Positions 1-8,830 of a stretch of 64,000 nt of DNA are shown here, piece by piece. This DNA comes from Paraflavisolibacter caeni (lineage in GTDB: Bacteria > Bacteroidota > Bacteroidia > Chitinophagales > Chitinophagaceae): assembly GCF_025628885.1 (NCBI RefSeq), contig NZ_JAOTIF010000024.1, positions 28,804 through 92,803 of the forward strand, read 5' to 3'. The notes beneath the pieces were generated by a model. It worked only from the letters and a program-made list of their open reading frames with translations, was not told the origin of the DNA and ran no database searches. Every line of letters begins with the position of its first letter. Positions within the stretch are counted from its first letter, which is position 1. The translations under genes and the position numbers were made by a program.

Positions 1-226
1 TATCATAACATCAAATACGCTATAATTAAGTGCTGTTGCAGGTACTTGGGTATATGGCTACTTCAGAGAAAGACTGCCGCATTAATGAACTTATCAGGTG
101 TTGTTGCCGGGAGGGGTTAGTACAGCCTTCCGAACTTCTTCAAACAGCTGGCCAGCTTTGAACTTTTACGCAAACGCCTCCTGCTGGATTCCCCACTTTC
201 GGCAAGCCGCAAACCGTTCACTTCAA
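1..226. other. window edge, no supported gene
   Basis: I read all six frames here. The short open frames do not resemble a known protein and are interrupted by stops. This could be the tail of an intergenic region beyond the stop of the peptidase gene that follows on the minus strand. Nothing is called. Confidence 0.4.
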
Positions 227-1177
227 TTAATTTTGTTTTATAAACGTAATTGGACGATCAACTGTTGCCATGTAAAAGATTGCGCTGTAAATATAGTCAC
301 ATACCCTTTTTTCACCCTTTATGTTAATTAATGCTGCCACGTCTTCGGGTGTATGATATTGCGGATGCCCACCGGTATGCAATCCTAACACCGAAATATT
401 CTTTTTATAGAAAGACACATGATCAGAGCCTCCCACCTCTCCCGCATGTACCACCGGGTTTAAATTAAATTGAGGGCCCAAATTTTTCATCAACTCCATA
501 CCTCCATCAAATGTTCCGGCACCACCCATATAAATTTGATTTTCCCCATTCAAGCGGCCTACCATATCCATATTGATCATCAGTTTGATTTTTTCTAAAG
601 GAACCGGAGGATGATTGGTAACATATTTAGAACCTAAAAGTCCCTGTTCTTCGGCACCAAAAGATATAATGAGAATACTGCGCTTTAATTGCTTTCTGTT
701 GGCGCTTAACTTTTCAGCAATCTCAAGCAAGGCTGCAGTGCCACTGGCATTATCATCGGCGCCATGATGAATGGCTATGGTATCCTTCTTGGAAGAAGGT
801 CCGCCCATGCCCAAATGATCATTGTGGGCACCAACAACAATGTATTCTTCTTTTAATTTGGAATCAGCCCCTTCAATTAATCCGATCACATTCCATGTTT
901 TTACAATCGGTGTATCGGTTGCTCCCTTAGGAACTTTAAGTTTGGCTTCAAAAGGTTGAAGATAAGTTCCTTTTATAGTGGCCAAACCGGCATTTTTAAA
1001 TTGTTTGGAGATGTATTTAACCACTTTCCAATTTCCCTTCGTTCCCGGAAAGCGACCTTTGTTTTTATCAGAGGCCAAAAAATCAATATGATCTTTTATT
1101 TCTTTTTCTGTAATTTCTGTCTGGGCAAACAGAGGTTTAACAAAGAGTATAAAAGCCAGGCAAATCAAAATTCTCAT
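227..1177 (-). CDS. exported M28-family zinc aminopeptidase
   Basis: A secreted metallopeptidase of family M28, expected to remove N-terminal residues from peptides in the periplasm or outside the cell. The two-zinc ligands are readable in order: His in VVGAHNDH, Asp in GADDNASG, Glu pair in FGAEEQG, Asp in INMDMVG and His in YHTPED. The open frame extends 28 codons further upstream, but I chose the ATG at 1177 because it is followed at once by a typical signal peptide (MRILICLAFILFVKPLFAQ). With that start it is 316 residues, short for M28 proteins, which often carry a PA domain; only the catalytic domain is present. It lies downstream of, and on the same strand as, the GH20 gene (114-base gap), so co-transcription is possible. 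A simple-sequence stretch lies just upstream of the start. Family call is firm; the natural substrate is unknown. Confidence 0.9.
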   Translation of the reverse strand: MRILICLAFILFVKPLFAQTEITEKEIKDHIDFLASDKNKGRFPGTKGNWKVVKYISKQFKNAGLATIKGTYLQPFEAKLKVPKGATDTPIVKTWNVIGLIEGADSKLKEEYIVVGAHNDHLGMGGPSSKKDTIAIHHGADDNASGTAALLEIAEKLSANRKQLKRSILIISFGAEEQGLLGSKYVTNHPPVPLEKIKLMINMDMVGRLNGENQIYMGGAGTFDGGMELMKNLGPQFNLNPVVHAGEVGGSDHVSFYKKNISVLGLHTGGHPQYHTPEDVAALINIKGEKRVCDYIYSAIFYMATVDRPITFIKQN

Positions 1178-1291
1178 GCCGCGAAAATAGTAAACAGTAA
1201 TTAGTAAACTGTTAATAGTAGATAAAAACCATAAGCAGTAATTATTCATTTCAAGTATCAAATCTTACTAAACCCTATAGATATCTAGGAG

Positions 1292-3580
1292 CTAATTTCT
1301 TAACCATCTTCCTGGGATGTCTTGAGCTTCGGTGTTTCCCTTACCATATTTTAACTCGAGTTTGAAGCCGCCACCTCCTTCTATGAAAGCAAGCCTGAGG
1401 GGATACTGGCCTTTTTGCAAAGCCACTTGTCCTGTTTTTTGAATGGCAGAATGAAGTCCATCATTATTCACTACTTCTTTGTCACCTATGTAAAGTATAC
1501 CTCCATCATCACAGGTCAGGTAAAAACTATAGATGCCTGTTTCCGGTATTTGGATATATCCTTCATACTGAAGTCCGAAGGAAGGAGCCGTGATTGAAGA
1601 GGGTACAATGAAATCTTTTGATACAAAAATGCTATCAGGATCTTGCCCATCTAATAGAGTGGCCGATTTAAAGTATTTTTTATAATATGAAGTTTTTAAT
1701 CCCTCTTTATTCGTTTGTACAACTACTGGTTTTGCAAACGTTTCTTTTCTGTATTGGATGGTATAAATTTCCCCTCTTACGCCTTGCTCATTAAATGCGG
1801 CCATTTTTATTGTCAGAGGCTTTGTGATTGTATATCGCCCGGGTAAAACCGGAGATGTAGCAGCTGGTATACTGCCATCAAGTGTATAGCGGACATTTAG
1901 TGTAGGCAGCTCTTTTTGAACCTGTAAAATGGCTTTATCTGTAAAGACATTTTGTTGTGTAAAGCCGGTAAGGTCTGGCTGGCGGTAATTTATTTTTAAA
2001 GCATCCAGGCGAGGGTAATGTTTGATGAGTCTTCCGCGATAGGACGTATAATCGAGTTGTTTGCTCCATAAACGTTCGGCAAGAGCTGTCATTCTCGGCA
2101 TGTACATAAAATCAGCTCTTTTTTCAGAAGGAATGTATTCTGTCCAAATGTTGGCCTGTGCACCCATGATGAACTTTGCTTCGTTTGCGTTCAAGGCAGC
2201 AGGTACGACATTAAAGCTGTAAATATTTTTCAGGGAATGAATATCTGGTGGATAATCAAAATATAAAGGATTGCCTGGTGTCATGATCACATAATTGCCG
2301 CTCTTTGCTGCTTTTACCGGTGCCTCAGGAACCCAGCTTTGCCAATACATTACATAAGCCGTTTTGCTAACACCACCTTCCAAGATTTCATCCCAGCCAA
2401 TGAGCTTTTTCCCTTTTGAATGGAAAAATTTTTCCATACGTTTTACGAAATAGCTTTGCAAATCTTCCGGACTTTTCAGGCCCTCCTTTTCCATCAACTC
2501 TTTGCATGCCTGCGCATTCATCCAGGTTTTTCTGTCCACTTCATCTGCTCCCAGGTGCACATATTCAGAAGGGAAGAGTTCAAAAATTTCATTGAAAACG
2601 TCTTCCGCAAATGCAAAGGTGCTTTCCTTGCATGGGCAAATTGGTGTAGAAAACAGTGCTCCCCATTGACTGCCACCTTCACAGGATAGATTGGGATAAG
2701 CATATATGGCGGCCATCATATGTCCAGGCATATCTATTTCAGGAATAATATCGATATGCCTGGATGTTGCATAAGCTACCAGCTCTTTGATTTGCTCCTG
2801 TTTATAAAATCCTCCATACAATGTTTTGCCATTCTTGTGTATGATATGCATCGTATCAATTGCCATATCAGGATTTTCTTTTGCCAATTTCATACATGCC
2901 GAATCCTGATTATTGAATGTTCGCCATGCACCCTCTTCGGTTAATTTTGGATATTTTTTGATCTCAATCCGCCAACCCTGGTCATCAGTAAGATGCAGGT
3001 GGAGTTTGTTCATCTTATATAAGGCCATAACATCCATGAACTTTTTCAGATAGTCGATGGAGAAGAAATGTCTTGATACATCCAAATGCATTCCACGCCA
3101 GTGATATACCGGTTCATCCTGAATTTCCAATGTCGGTAAACTAATTGCTTTTTTGGTTGTGTTATTTGTTTCAACATTATAGGGCAGTAATTGTCTTATC
3201 GTTTGCAAGGCACGGTATATGCCAGTATTTGTTTTCGCAGTAATGAGGATGGTTTCTGGTTTTATAGAAAGATAATAACCTTCTTCATTTGATAAATTGT
3301 TGTCTTGTTGCAGGTTGATGGTACCCTTAGCCTGGAGCTTGGTTTCTTTTATGGAGTAGCCGCTTGCATTTCGCAATAATTCCTTTAGAAAGCTTACTTC
3401 TCTTTCGAAGATGTTATCGGCGTTTATTTGTGTATGTTCATTAATTATGAAAGAGCCTTTACCTGGTTTGAGATATGATGGATAAGGTATGATTGGATAA
3501 TCAGTTATTTGCTGAGCTGTGCTATTTGTTACAACAAATACGGAACAAATCATTAGCAATAAAAGCATTAATGTTCTCAT
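1292..3580 (-). CDS. GH20 beta-N-acetylhexosaminidase with C-terminal PA14 domain
   Basis: Exported enzyme that removes terminal beta-linked N-acetylglucosamine or N-acetylgalactosamine from glycans, glycoproteins or chitin fragments. The 762-residue product has a signal peptide (residues 1-23, ending STAQ), a GH20b-type N-terminal domain, then the catalytic barrel beginning near YHWRGMHLDVSRHFF. The catalytic Asp-Glu pair is in HLGADEVD (D346, E347), with the usual substrate-assisted mechanism of the family. After the barrel comes a chitobiase-like beta domain (RYTLDGSIPA), and the last 150 residues look like a PA14 sugar-binding module (YYKKYFKSATLLDG, CDDGGILYIGD). It stands alone outside the SusC/SusD locus, upstream of the M28 peptidase on the same strand, which suggests joint attack on glycoproteins or peptidoglycan-derived material; that is inference. 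Confidence 0.95.
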   Translation of the reverse strand: MRTLMLLLLMICSVFVVTNSTAQQITDYPIIPYPSYLKPGKGSFIINEHTQINADNIFEREVSFLKELLRNASGYSIKETKLQAKGTINLQQDNNLSNEEGYYLSIKPETILITAKTNTGIYRALQTIRQLLPYNVETNNTTKKAISLPTLEIQDEPVYHWRGMHLDVSRHFFSIDYLKKFMDVMALYKMNKLHLHLTDDQGWRIEIKKYPKLTEEGAWRTFNNQDSACMKLAKENPDMAIDTMHIIHKNGKTLYGGFYKQEQIKELVAYATSRHIDIIPEIDMPGHMMAAIYAYPNLSCEGGSQWGALFSTPICPCKESTFAFAEDVFNEIFELFPSEYVHLGADEVDRKTWMNAQACKELMEKEGLKSPEDLQSYFVKRMEKFFHSKGKKLIGWDEILEGGVSKTAYVMYWQSWVPEAPVKAAKSGNYVIMTPGNPLYFDYPPDIHSLKNIYSFNVVPAALNANEAKFIMGAQANIWTEYIPSEKRADFMYMPRMTALAERLWSKQLDYTSYRGRLIKHYPRLDALKINYRQPDLTGFTQQNVFTDKAILQVQKELPTLNVRYTLDGSIPAATSPVLPGRYTITKPLTIKMAAFNEQGVRGEIYTIQYRKETFAKPVVVQTNKEGLKTSYYKKYFKSATLLDGQDPDSIFVSKDFIVPSSITAPSFGLQYEGYIQIPETGIYSFYLTCDDGGILYIGDKEVVNNDGLHSAIQKTGQVALQKGQYPLRLAFIEGGGGFKLELKYGKGNTEAQDIPGRWLRN

Positions 3581-3799
3581 GGTAAAAGCCTATGGTTGGC
3601 GTGCAAGTTATTGATTTGATGTCTATGCTGGGCAGAAAGCCTGCAACTCCTAACTTCTAACCCCTAACTGTTTACTCCCGACTCCATTTCTCCCGGCGAG
3701 CCAGCTCAGCACAAAGCTAAAAAATCCGGTTAACTCCAACAGGGTGTGGTTGTGACAATTGTAGAGGTACCTACATGGAATTCTACTTTTCATTTTTAA
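3581..3799. other. spacer with degenerate CTAACT-type repeat
   Basis: No gene. Positions 3644-3685 hold a run of near-copies of a short word (ACTCCTAACTTCTAACCCC, then CTAACTGTTTACTCCCGACT). A related stretch sits at 1188-1221 before the M28 gene. I see no promoter match. Confidence 0.4.
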
Positions 3800-5713
3800 T
3801 CAAATAGATGCGAAAGAACCCTCTATAAAAAACATATCAATTTCTCCTTTATTCTTTGCCAGTATTTTTCCTCTGTGAACACATTTGAATTTGTCTTTTA
3901 CTAATTCATAAGTACTACCACTAATGTTTATCTTTCCGGCTTCTGAATTTTGTTCCATTCGCGCAGCAACATTCACGGTATCACCCCAGATATCGTAAGC
4001 ATATTTTTTTACGCCTACTATTCCGGCAACTACGGGTCCGGTGTGAATTCCAATGCGCATTTCAAATGGAATTTCACCTTTCGATTCCTTTTCTTTTTTA
4101 CGCTCCAGCATAAAGTTGCGTATTTCAATGGCTGCACTTACCATATCGGTGGCATGTGTGAAACTGGAAATAGGCAGTCCACTTGCACAGATGTAAGCAT
4201 CGCCGACAGTTTTAATCTTCTCAATCTTGTATTTCTGTACCATTTTGTCAAAAGCGCTGAAACAATAATCCAGTTCAGCTACTAATAATTCCGCGCTTAT
4301 ATTTTGACTTACACGGGTAAAGTCTTTAAAATCGGTGAACATAACCGTTACCATGCTGAAGGTTTTTGGCATGGAACGCCCGTTCAGTTTTATTTCATTC
4401 GCCACTTCATGCGGAAGGATATTGAGCAGCAATTCATCGCTGCGCTTTTTCTCCTTCTTTATTTTGTTGCGCTGGCCCAGGAACAACATTGCAAAGAGCA
4501 GAACAACGGCAAAGCCACCTACAAAGCCGTTTCGTAGCAGCTTTTGTCTCTGCAGCTCTTTTTTTGTCACGGCCTGCTCTGCTCTTGACTGAGTTTCTTT
4601 TTTGTCAAACTCGTACTGCATTTTCTGCTGTACTATTTTCTCAGTGTTTTCTTTGTTGGCAATACTGTCGCGATATACAATGTACATCTTGTAATACGCA
4701 TAGGCATCTTTATAATTACCTAAGGCGCTGTCAGCAGCGGCAAGGCTCAGGTAAGAATCCTGTATCGTAGTTTTAATTCCGATCTCTTTTGCAAGTTGCA
4801 GGCCCTTCATCAACCATTCCATTGCTTCGCGTGCTTTACCGTCTTCCAAGTGTGCAGTTCCGATATTGGTGTATGAAACGGCAATACCTTCTTTATCACC
4901 AATTTCCTCTTGTATATTTAATGCGGCAAAATAATTTTTCAATGCCTCGACATATTTCTGCTGGTTTTTGTAAACTACTCCGATGTGGTTGTAAGCTAAA
5001 GCGACTTCGTTTTTATCTCCAAGCTCTTCATACATTTTCTTGGCTTCAAAATAATTTTTCAGTGCCTCAGCATAATTGCCTCGTTCGAAATAGATAATTC
5101 CAATGTTAAGAAATGAACCGGCAATGCCTCTTTTGTCTCCGTTCGCTTCGCGAATTTTTTTCGCAGCAACATGATTTTTCAACGCTTCGTCATAATTGCC
5201 CATATCGGTATATATAAGCGCAATGTTGTTATATACGCTGCCAATTGCTCTTTTATCACCGGCTTCCTCAAATGCTTTCAGCCCGGTAAAATAATTTTTC
5301 AATGCCTCCGGATAATTACTCATTTCATAATGATTAATCCCAATGTTGACATAAATTTTTGCCGTTGTTAATTTGTCGGTGCTGAAGGCAAGTGCTTTTG
5401 ATAAGTATAACTGCGACTGGTCATAGCTTCCCAAGTTATTATATGCCTGGCCTAACCTTAAATATGCTGAGGCAGTGCCCCTGGTATAATTCAATTTTTC
5501 GGAAAGATCTTTTGCCAGGGTGGCATAGTAGATAGTTGTGTCGGTATTGCTGTACAATAATTCATAAGAGAGGGCATTCAGAATATTTACTTTATTGGTA
5601 TCCTCGCCAGCAGTTTTTAAAATTACCTGGAGAGAATCAATAGTATTGTTCTGCGCTGCAGAGATATGCTGCAATGCAAGCACCAAACTAAAAAGAAGAA
5701 TACTTTTTTTCAT
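3800..5713 (-). CDS. TPR-repeat membrane-bound class III adenylate cyclase
   Basis: Sensor-type nucleotide cyclase of 637 residues. It has a signal peptide (MKKSILLFSLVLALQHISAAQ), about seven TPR repeats (for example NYDEALKNHVAAKK and NYAEALKNYFEAKK) in the periplasm, one membrane segment near residue 400, a short coiled coil, and a C-terminal cyclase domain from about residue 450. The two metal aspartates are in TVMFTDFKDFT and TVGDAYI. The Lys of KIKTVGDAY and the Asp of YAYDIWGDTVN are the residues that favour ATP over GTP, and the transition-state Asn and Arg of VNVAARM are present, so an active adenylate cyclase is predicted. The TPR part presumably binds a periplasmic partner and controls activity. 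No neighbour explains its signal. A second, differently built cyclase lies at 54020. Confidence 0.9.
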   Translation of the reverse strand: MKKSILLFSLVLALQHISAAQNNTIDSLQVILKTAGEDTNKVNILNALSYELLYSNTDTTIYYATLAKDLSEKLNYTRGTASAYLRLGQAYNNLGSYDQSQLYLSKALAFSTDKLTTAKIYVNIGINHYEMSNYPEALKNYFTGLKAFEEAGDKRAIGSVYNNIALIYTDMGNYDEALKNHVAAKKIREANGDKRGIAGSFLNIGIIYFERGNYAEALKNYFEAKKMYEELGDKNEVALAYNHIGVVYKNQQKYVEALKNYFAALNIQEEIGDKEGIAVSYTNIGTAHLEDGKAREAMEWLMKGLQLAKEIGIKTTIQDSYLSLAAADSALGNYKDAYAYYKMYIVYRDSIANKENTEKIVQQKMQYEFDKKETQSRAEQAVTKKELQRQKLLRNGFVGGFAVVLLFAMLFLGQRNKIKKEKKRSDELLLNILPHEVANEIKLNGRSMPKTFSMVTVMFTDFKDFTRVSQNISAELLVAELDYCFSAFDKMVQKYKIEKIKTVGDAYICASGLPISSFTHATDMVSAAIEIRNFMLERKKEKESKGEIPFEMRIGIHTGPVVAGIVGVKKYAYDIWGDTVNVAARMEQNSEAGKINISGSTYELVKDKFKCVHRGKILAKNKGEIDMFFIEGSFASI

Positions 5714-5873
5714 ATTCAGAATTACTGGATAAGGAAATACAAGATGGTTTAACAGGGACGGAGTCTTGAAGGTTGTGGAAATTAAGATAGGAAAATTCTA
5801 TAATATTTGCAAAATGGAACTTAATAATTTTATAATAGCAAGATTGGCAAACTTTGAAAGGTTTCAATAATAG

Positions 5874-6281
5874 ATATTTGTTCTAGAAAGCCAAACAAAT
5901 GCAGACCCTCAAACCGAGCGCGACAAACTGGATAGAGAAACTTTAAATACTGTGAAACTAATAGATGTTCTATGGTTTGAAAAAGGTACCAGCAATGTAA
6001 TTGCAGCCTTTGAGGTGGAGAAAAGTACAAGCATTTATTCAGGTATCTTACGGTTAACAGATTTGTGTTATTCCATTGCTGAAAGCGATAACGTCTTTTA
6101 CCTGGTTGTACCCGAAAAAAGAGAGAAAGATGTAATACTTCAACTCTCCAGGCCTGCCATCAAAAACATTCATACACCTATAAAATATATACTTTTTTCT
6201 GAATTGAGGCAGCATTGCGATGCTTTGTGCAGGTTTGGTGATAGCCACAAGATTATGGAAAAAATTGCCCGCTCGGTTTAG
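5874..6281 (+). pseudogene. remnant of a restriction-endonuclease-like (PD-D/E-XK type) protein, C-terminal part
   Basis: From just after a TAA TAG pair (5868-5873) one frame reads without interruption to the TAG at 6279-6281 and encodes a recognisable C-terminal half: KLIDVLWF followed by IAAFEVEKSTSIYSGILRLTDL. This pattern, with the acidic/E-x-E-K core, is what I know from a family of nuclease-like proteins of about 300 residues in many bacteria, where it follows a conserved stretch ending in a DRE/DAET-like segment; here DKLDRETLNT precedes it. The first GTG (5952) lies inside the conserved domain, so it is not a natural start. In the same frame an ATG at 5814 starts 18 codons that end at the TAA; this may be the original N-terminus, with the middle lost. 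Not expected to be functional. Confidence 0.6.
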
Positions 6282-6377
6282 TTACTGAAATCATCAAAAG
6301 ACCTGATAGTCGTTATCTATTTTGGAAAAATCAATACTTACCTTAAAAGTAAGTATCGTCGGTGGTGATATTTTCTT

Positions 6378-7970
6378 TTGGTTGACCGTTTTCATGACAG
6401 CCATAGCAGGCAAACTGCTGAATTTGAAGTGCGGCACCATGGTTTTGGATCTGGGGAACAATTAACAAAATTATGTGGCGGAACATTGCGTGGTATAACG
6501 CAACATCTCGACTATATTAATCAGCTTGGATGTACTGCCATTTGGTTAAGTCCCGTTTTCAAAAACAATCCTGAATCGTATCATGGTTATGCTATTGAAA
6601 ATTATTTGGAGGTAGATGAACGTTTTGGAACTAAAGCTGATCTGGAAGAACTGGTGGATAAAGCTCATAGCTATGACATGCGGGTGTTTCTCGATATTGT
6701 ATTACACCACAGTGGCAACAACTGGGGCTATGCAGAAGGGAAGGAATATTTTTATAATGGTGGACTGGAGTTTCCTTTTGGACAGTGGAGATACCCTGAC
6801 AAGCCTGTTGTACCCATTGAGCTGCGCAATCCTGCTTTGTATAGCCGTAAAGGCCAGATCAAAAATTTCGATGCTTATCCTGAAACCCGTGAAGGAGATT
6901 TCTTTACCCTTAAAGCTTTCAGGAGCGATGAATCCTGGGAGGCCATATATGTACAGCAAATCCTAACAGCGATTCATTGTTATTGGATCCGGGAAACAGA
7001 TGTGGATGGTTTTCGCTTGGATGCCGTAAAGCATATGGGAGCATTAGCTATCAGCCGCTTTTGTTCCAATATACGTGAGTATGCTTATTCGCTTGGTAAG
7101 AGAAACTTTTTCCTGTTTGGAGAAGTTGTGGGAGCTGATGACGTTTGCAACCTTTATGTAGGCCCTAAAACACTCGTCACCTATAATGATCAAAACATCT
7201 ATTATGGCCTGAATTCTGTACTTGATTTTCAATTGTATTTTTTATTGGAAGGTGTCATCAAAGGAAAAGATTCTCCTGGAAGGCTCATAGACAGGTATGT
7301 ACAGCTACAAAAAAATGCAATAGAGCGTGGAGAATATGGTGAATTCCTTATCACCTTTATTGACAACCATGACCAGATCGGCTTCGACTTTAAAAAGCGC
7401 TTTGGGAATAATGCCGCTCCTGAACAGATTATAGCAGGCATAGCTTTCCTGTTATGTGCTTTAGGTACCCCTTGTATTTATTATGGAACCGAACAGGGCT
7501 TTGATGGTTGTGGCGAAAATGATAGTGCAATTAGAGAATGCATGTTTAACCTGGAAGATAAAAATACCAACCTCCTAAATACACAATCCGCAATTTACCA
7601 GGCCATTGCTGCTATCGCCAGATTCAGAAATGAAAGCAATGTGCTACGGTTTGGCCGAATGTTCGTTCGTGAACTTTCCAATGATGGCATACACTTTCAT
7701 CTACCTAATTGCCATAAATGCACGCTGGCTTTTTCCAGGGTATTGTTTGATCAGGAGGTTGTATTTATTTATAATTCATCCAATAGTGAAGCAAAAGAAG
7801 AATGCATTTTAATAGATGGTCAACTGAATAAAACCCGGAACCTTATGAAAACTGTATATGGTAATAAATGCCATGTGCCTATACATCATTGTGATCAACC
7901 AGGTATCGAAATCAGTTACATAAAACTTCACTTAGATCCTATTGAGTTAGTCATTTTGAAAAACTTTTAG
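6378..7970 (+). CDS. GH13 alpha-amylase-family glycoside hydrolase, 5' end damaged
   Basis: Alpha-glucan-acting enzyme of family GH13; no signal peptide is visible, so a cytoplasmic role in glucan or oligosaccharide turnover is likely. All four family regions can be read: FLDIVLHHSGN (region I, with His where Asn is usual), DVDGFRLDAVKHM (nucleophile D215), FLFGEVVG (acid/base E249) and TFIDNHDQI (D332). A C-terminal beta domain follows. The frame opens at a TTG and begins LVDRFHD, which in relatives is the end of the first barrel strand (VIYFxxVDRFHD), so the normal N-terminus is missing. Upstream, GTG GTG ATA TTT reads VVIF in another frame; removing one T from the TTTT at 6371-6374 would join them as VVIFLLVDRFHD. 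It may be a decaying gene or carry a sequencing error. Confidence 0.75.
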   Translation: MVDRFHDSHSRQTAEFEVRHHGFGSGEQLTKLCGGTLRGITQHLDYINQLGCTAIWLSPVFKNNPESYHGYAIENYLEVDERFGTKADLEELVDKAHSYDMRVFLDIVLHHSGNNWGYAEGKEYFYNGGLEFPFGQWRYPDKPVVPIELRNPALYSRKGQIKNFDAYPETREGDFFTLKAFRSDESWEAIYVQQILTAIHCYWIRETDVDGFRLDAVKHMGALAISRFCSNIREYAYSLGKRNFFLFGEVVGADDVCNLYVGPKTLVTYNDQNIYYGLNSVLDFQLYFLLEGVIKGKDSPGRLIDRYVQLQKNAIERGEYGEFLITFIDNHDQIGFDFKKRFGNNAAPEQIIAGIAFLLCALGTPCIYYGTEQGFDGCGENDSAIRECMFNLEDKNTNLLNTQSAIYQAIAAIARFRNESNVLRFGRMFVRELSNDGIHFHLPNCHKCTLAFSRVLFDQEVVFIYNSSNSEAKEECILIDGQLNKTRNLMKTVYGNKCHVPIHHCDQPGIEISYIKLHLDPIELVILKNF

Positions 7971-8303
7971 TGCATTAAACTCATCATCTTACAATTGAAT
8001 GTTAGCAACTTAATCTGTTTCAATTCTACCTTGGAAACTAAATCTGGTAGTTTTTATAGTCACATTTAAATTTTGTAATTATAATTTTTAATTATTTGTA
8101 TTTCAATTAGTTAGGTTTAAACATTTTCAATTATTGTATCTTATTTAATAGGTCAGAATAAAATATAACTTTTTGCAAAATTCTGTAATGTTCAAATCTA
8201 GGTTATCGTTTACTTTTGCCTTTAAAAGAATGTTTGTCTAAACTTTGATCTGAAGAATCAAATATCCATTTATCCGGTTTCTTTAAGCATAACTTTTACC
8301 CTT
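7971..8303. other. AT-rich intergenic region ahead of the metal-resistance cluster
   Basis: No open frame of interest. The stretch 8041-8170 is very AT-rich. The only signal I can support is the -7-like element at 8211-8218, listed separately. No strong hairpin closes the GH13 gene. Confidence 0.5.
8211..8218 (+). promoter_or_regulatory. candidate Bacteroidota -7 promoter element
   Basis: TACTTTTG matches the TAnnTTTG element of the main Bacteroidota sigma factor and lies 86 bases before the TTG start of the HYC/CC/PP gene, the first gene of the copper cluster. I do not see a TTTG at the expected 19-21 base distance upstream, so the match is partial. Confidence 0.4.
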
Positions 8304-8696
8304 TTGAAAAAGTTTTTAGTTACCATATTAGCAATTTTGTATTTCGTAGCTTCCACAGGAGCTACGGTGCACATACATTATTGTATGGGTGAAATGGTTT
8401 CCTGGAAACTATGGCATAAAGTAGACCCAAAGAAAAAATGCTCCAAGTGTGGAATGACCAATAAAAAGGGTTGCTGCGAAGACAAACATCAATCCTTAAA
8501 GATTGAAAAAGATCAGGTTGCGCCGATACCAAAGTTTGAATATACAGATCTGCAAATTCATGTTGCAGCGCCAACTTATTCCGATTCACCTTCTGCAGTC
8601 ATACCTTCTTTTGCAATTACAAATCCCAACGCCCACGCACCACCGCGAACAGGTAAAGTGGCCGCTTTTATACGCAACCGCGTTTTCCGTATTTAA
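8304..8696 (+). CDS. small exported HYC/CC/PP-motif protein of metal cluster
   Basis: A 130-residue protein with a signal-peptide-like start (MKKFLVTILAILYFVASTGA) followed by the three short motifs that name the HYC_CC_PP family in Bacteroidota: HYCMGE (C27), KGCCEDKH and APPRTG. Further Cys residues (KKCSKCGMT) give a likely metal site; the function is not known to me, but members sit beside CusA-type pumps, as here. I accept the TTG start at 8304 because the signal peptide begins there and no ATG follows in the leader. The pump gene starts 134 bases downstream on the same strand. Binding of copper in the periplasm is inference from cysteine content and neighbourhood. Confidence 0.8.
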   Translation: MKKFLVTILAILYFVASTGATVHIHYCMGEMVSWKLWHKVDPKKKCSKCGMTNKKGCCEDKHQSLKIEKDQVAPIPKFEYTDLQIHVAAPTYSDSPSAVIPSFAITNPNAHAPPRTGKVAAFIRNRVFRI

Positions 8697-8830
8697 ATCT
8701 TTCTCTTTGATTGAGCCGGACAATACATGTCTGGCTAAAGGCATCTCTATTTGCCTTATTTCCACCTTTTAATGTTGATTATAATCTCGCTTTAGAGCTA
8801 TTAAAGAATAGCTTAATAATACATAGAATA

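Noticed and set aside
98..331. 77-codon open frame at the window start
   Set aside because: Overlaps the 3' end of the M28 gene antisense and has no protein-like features.
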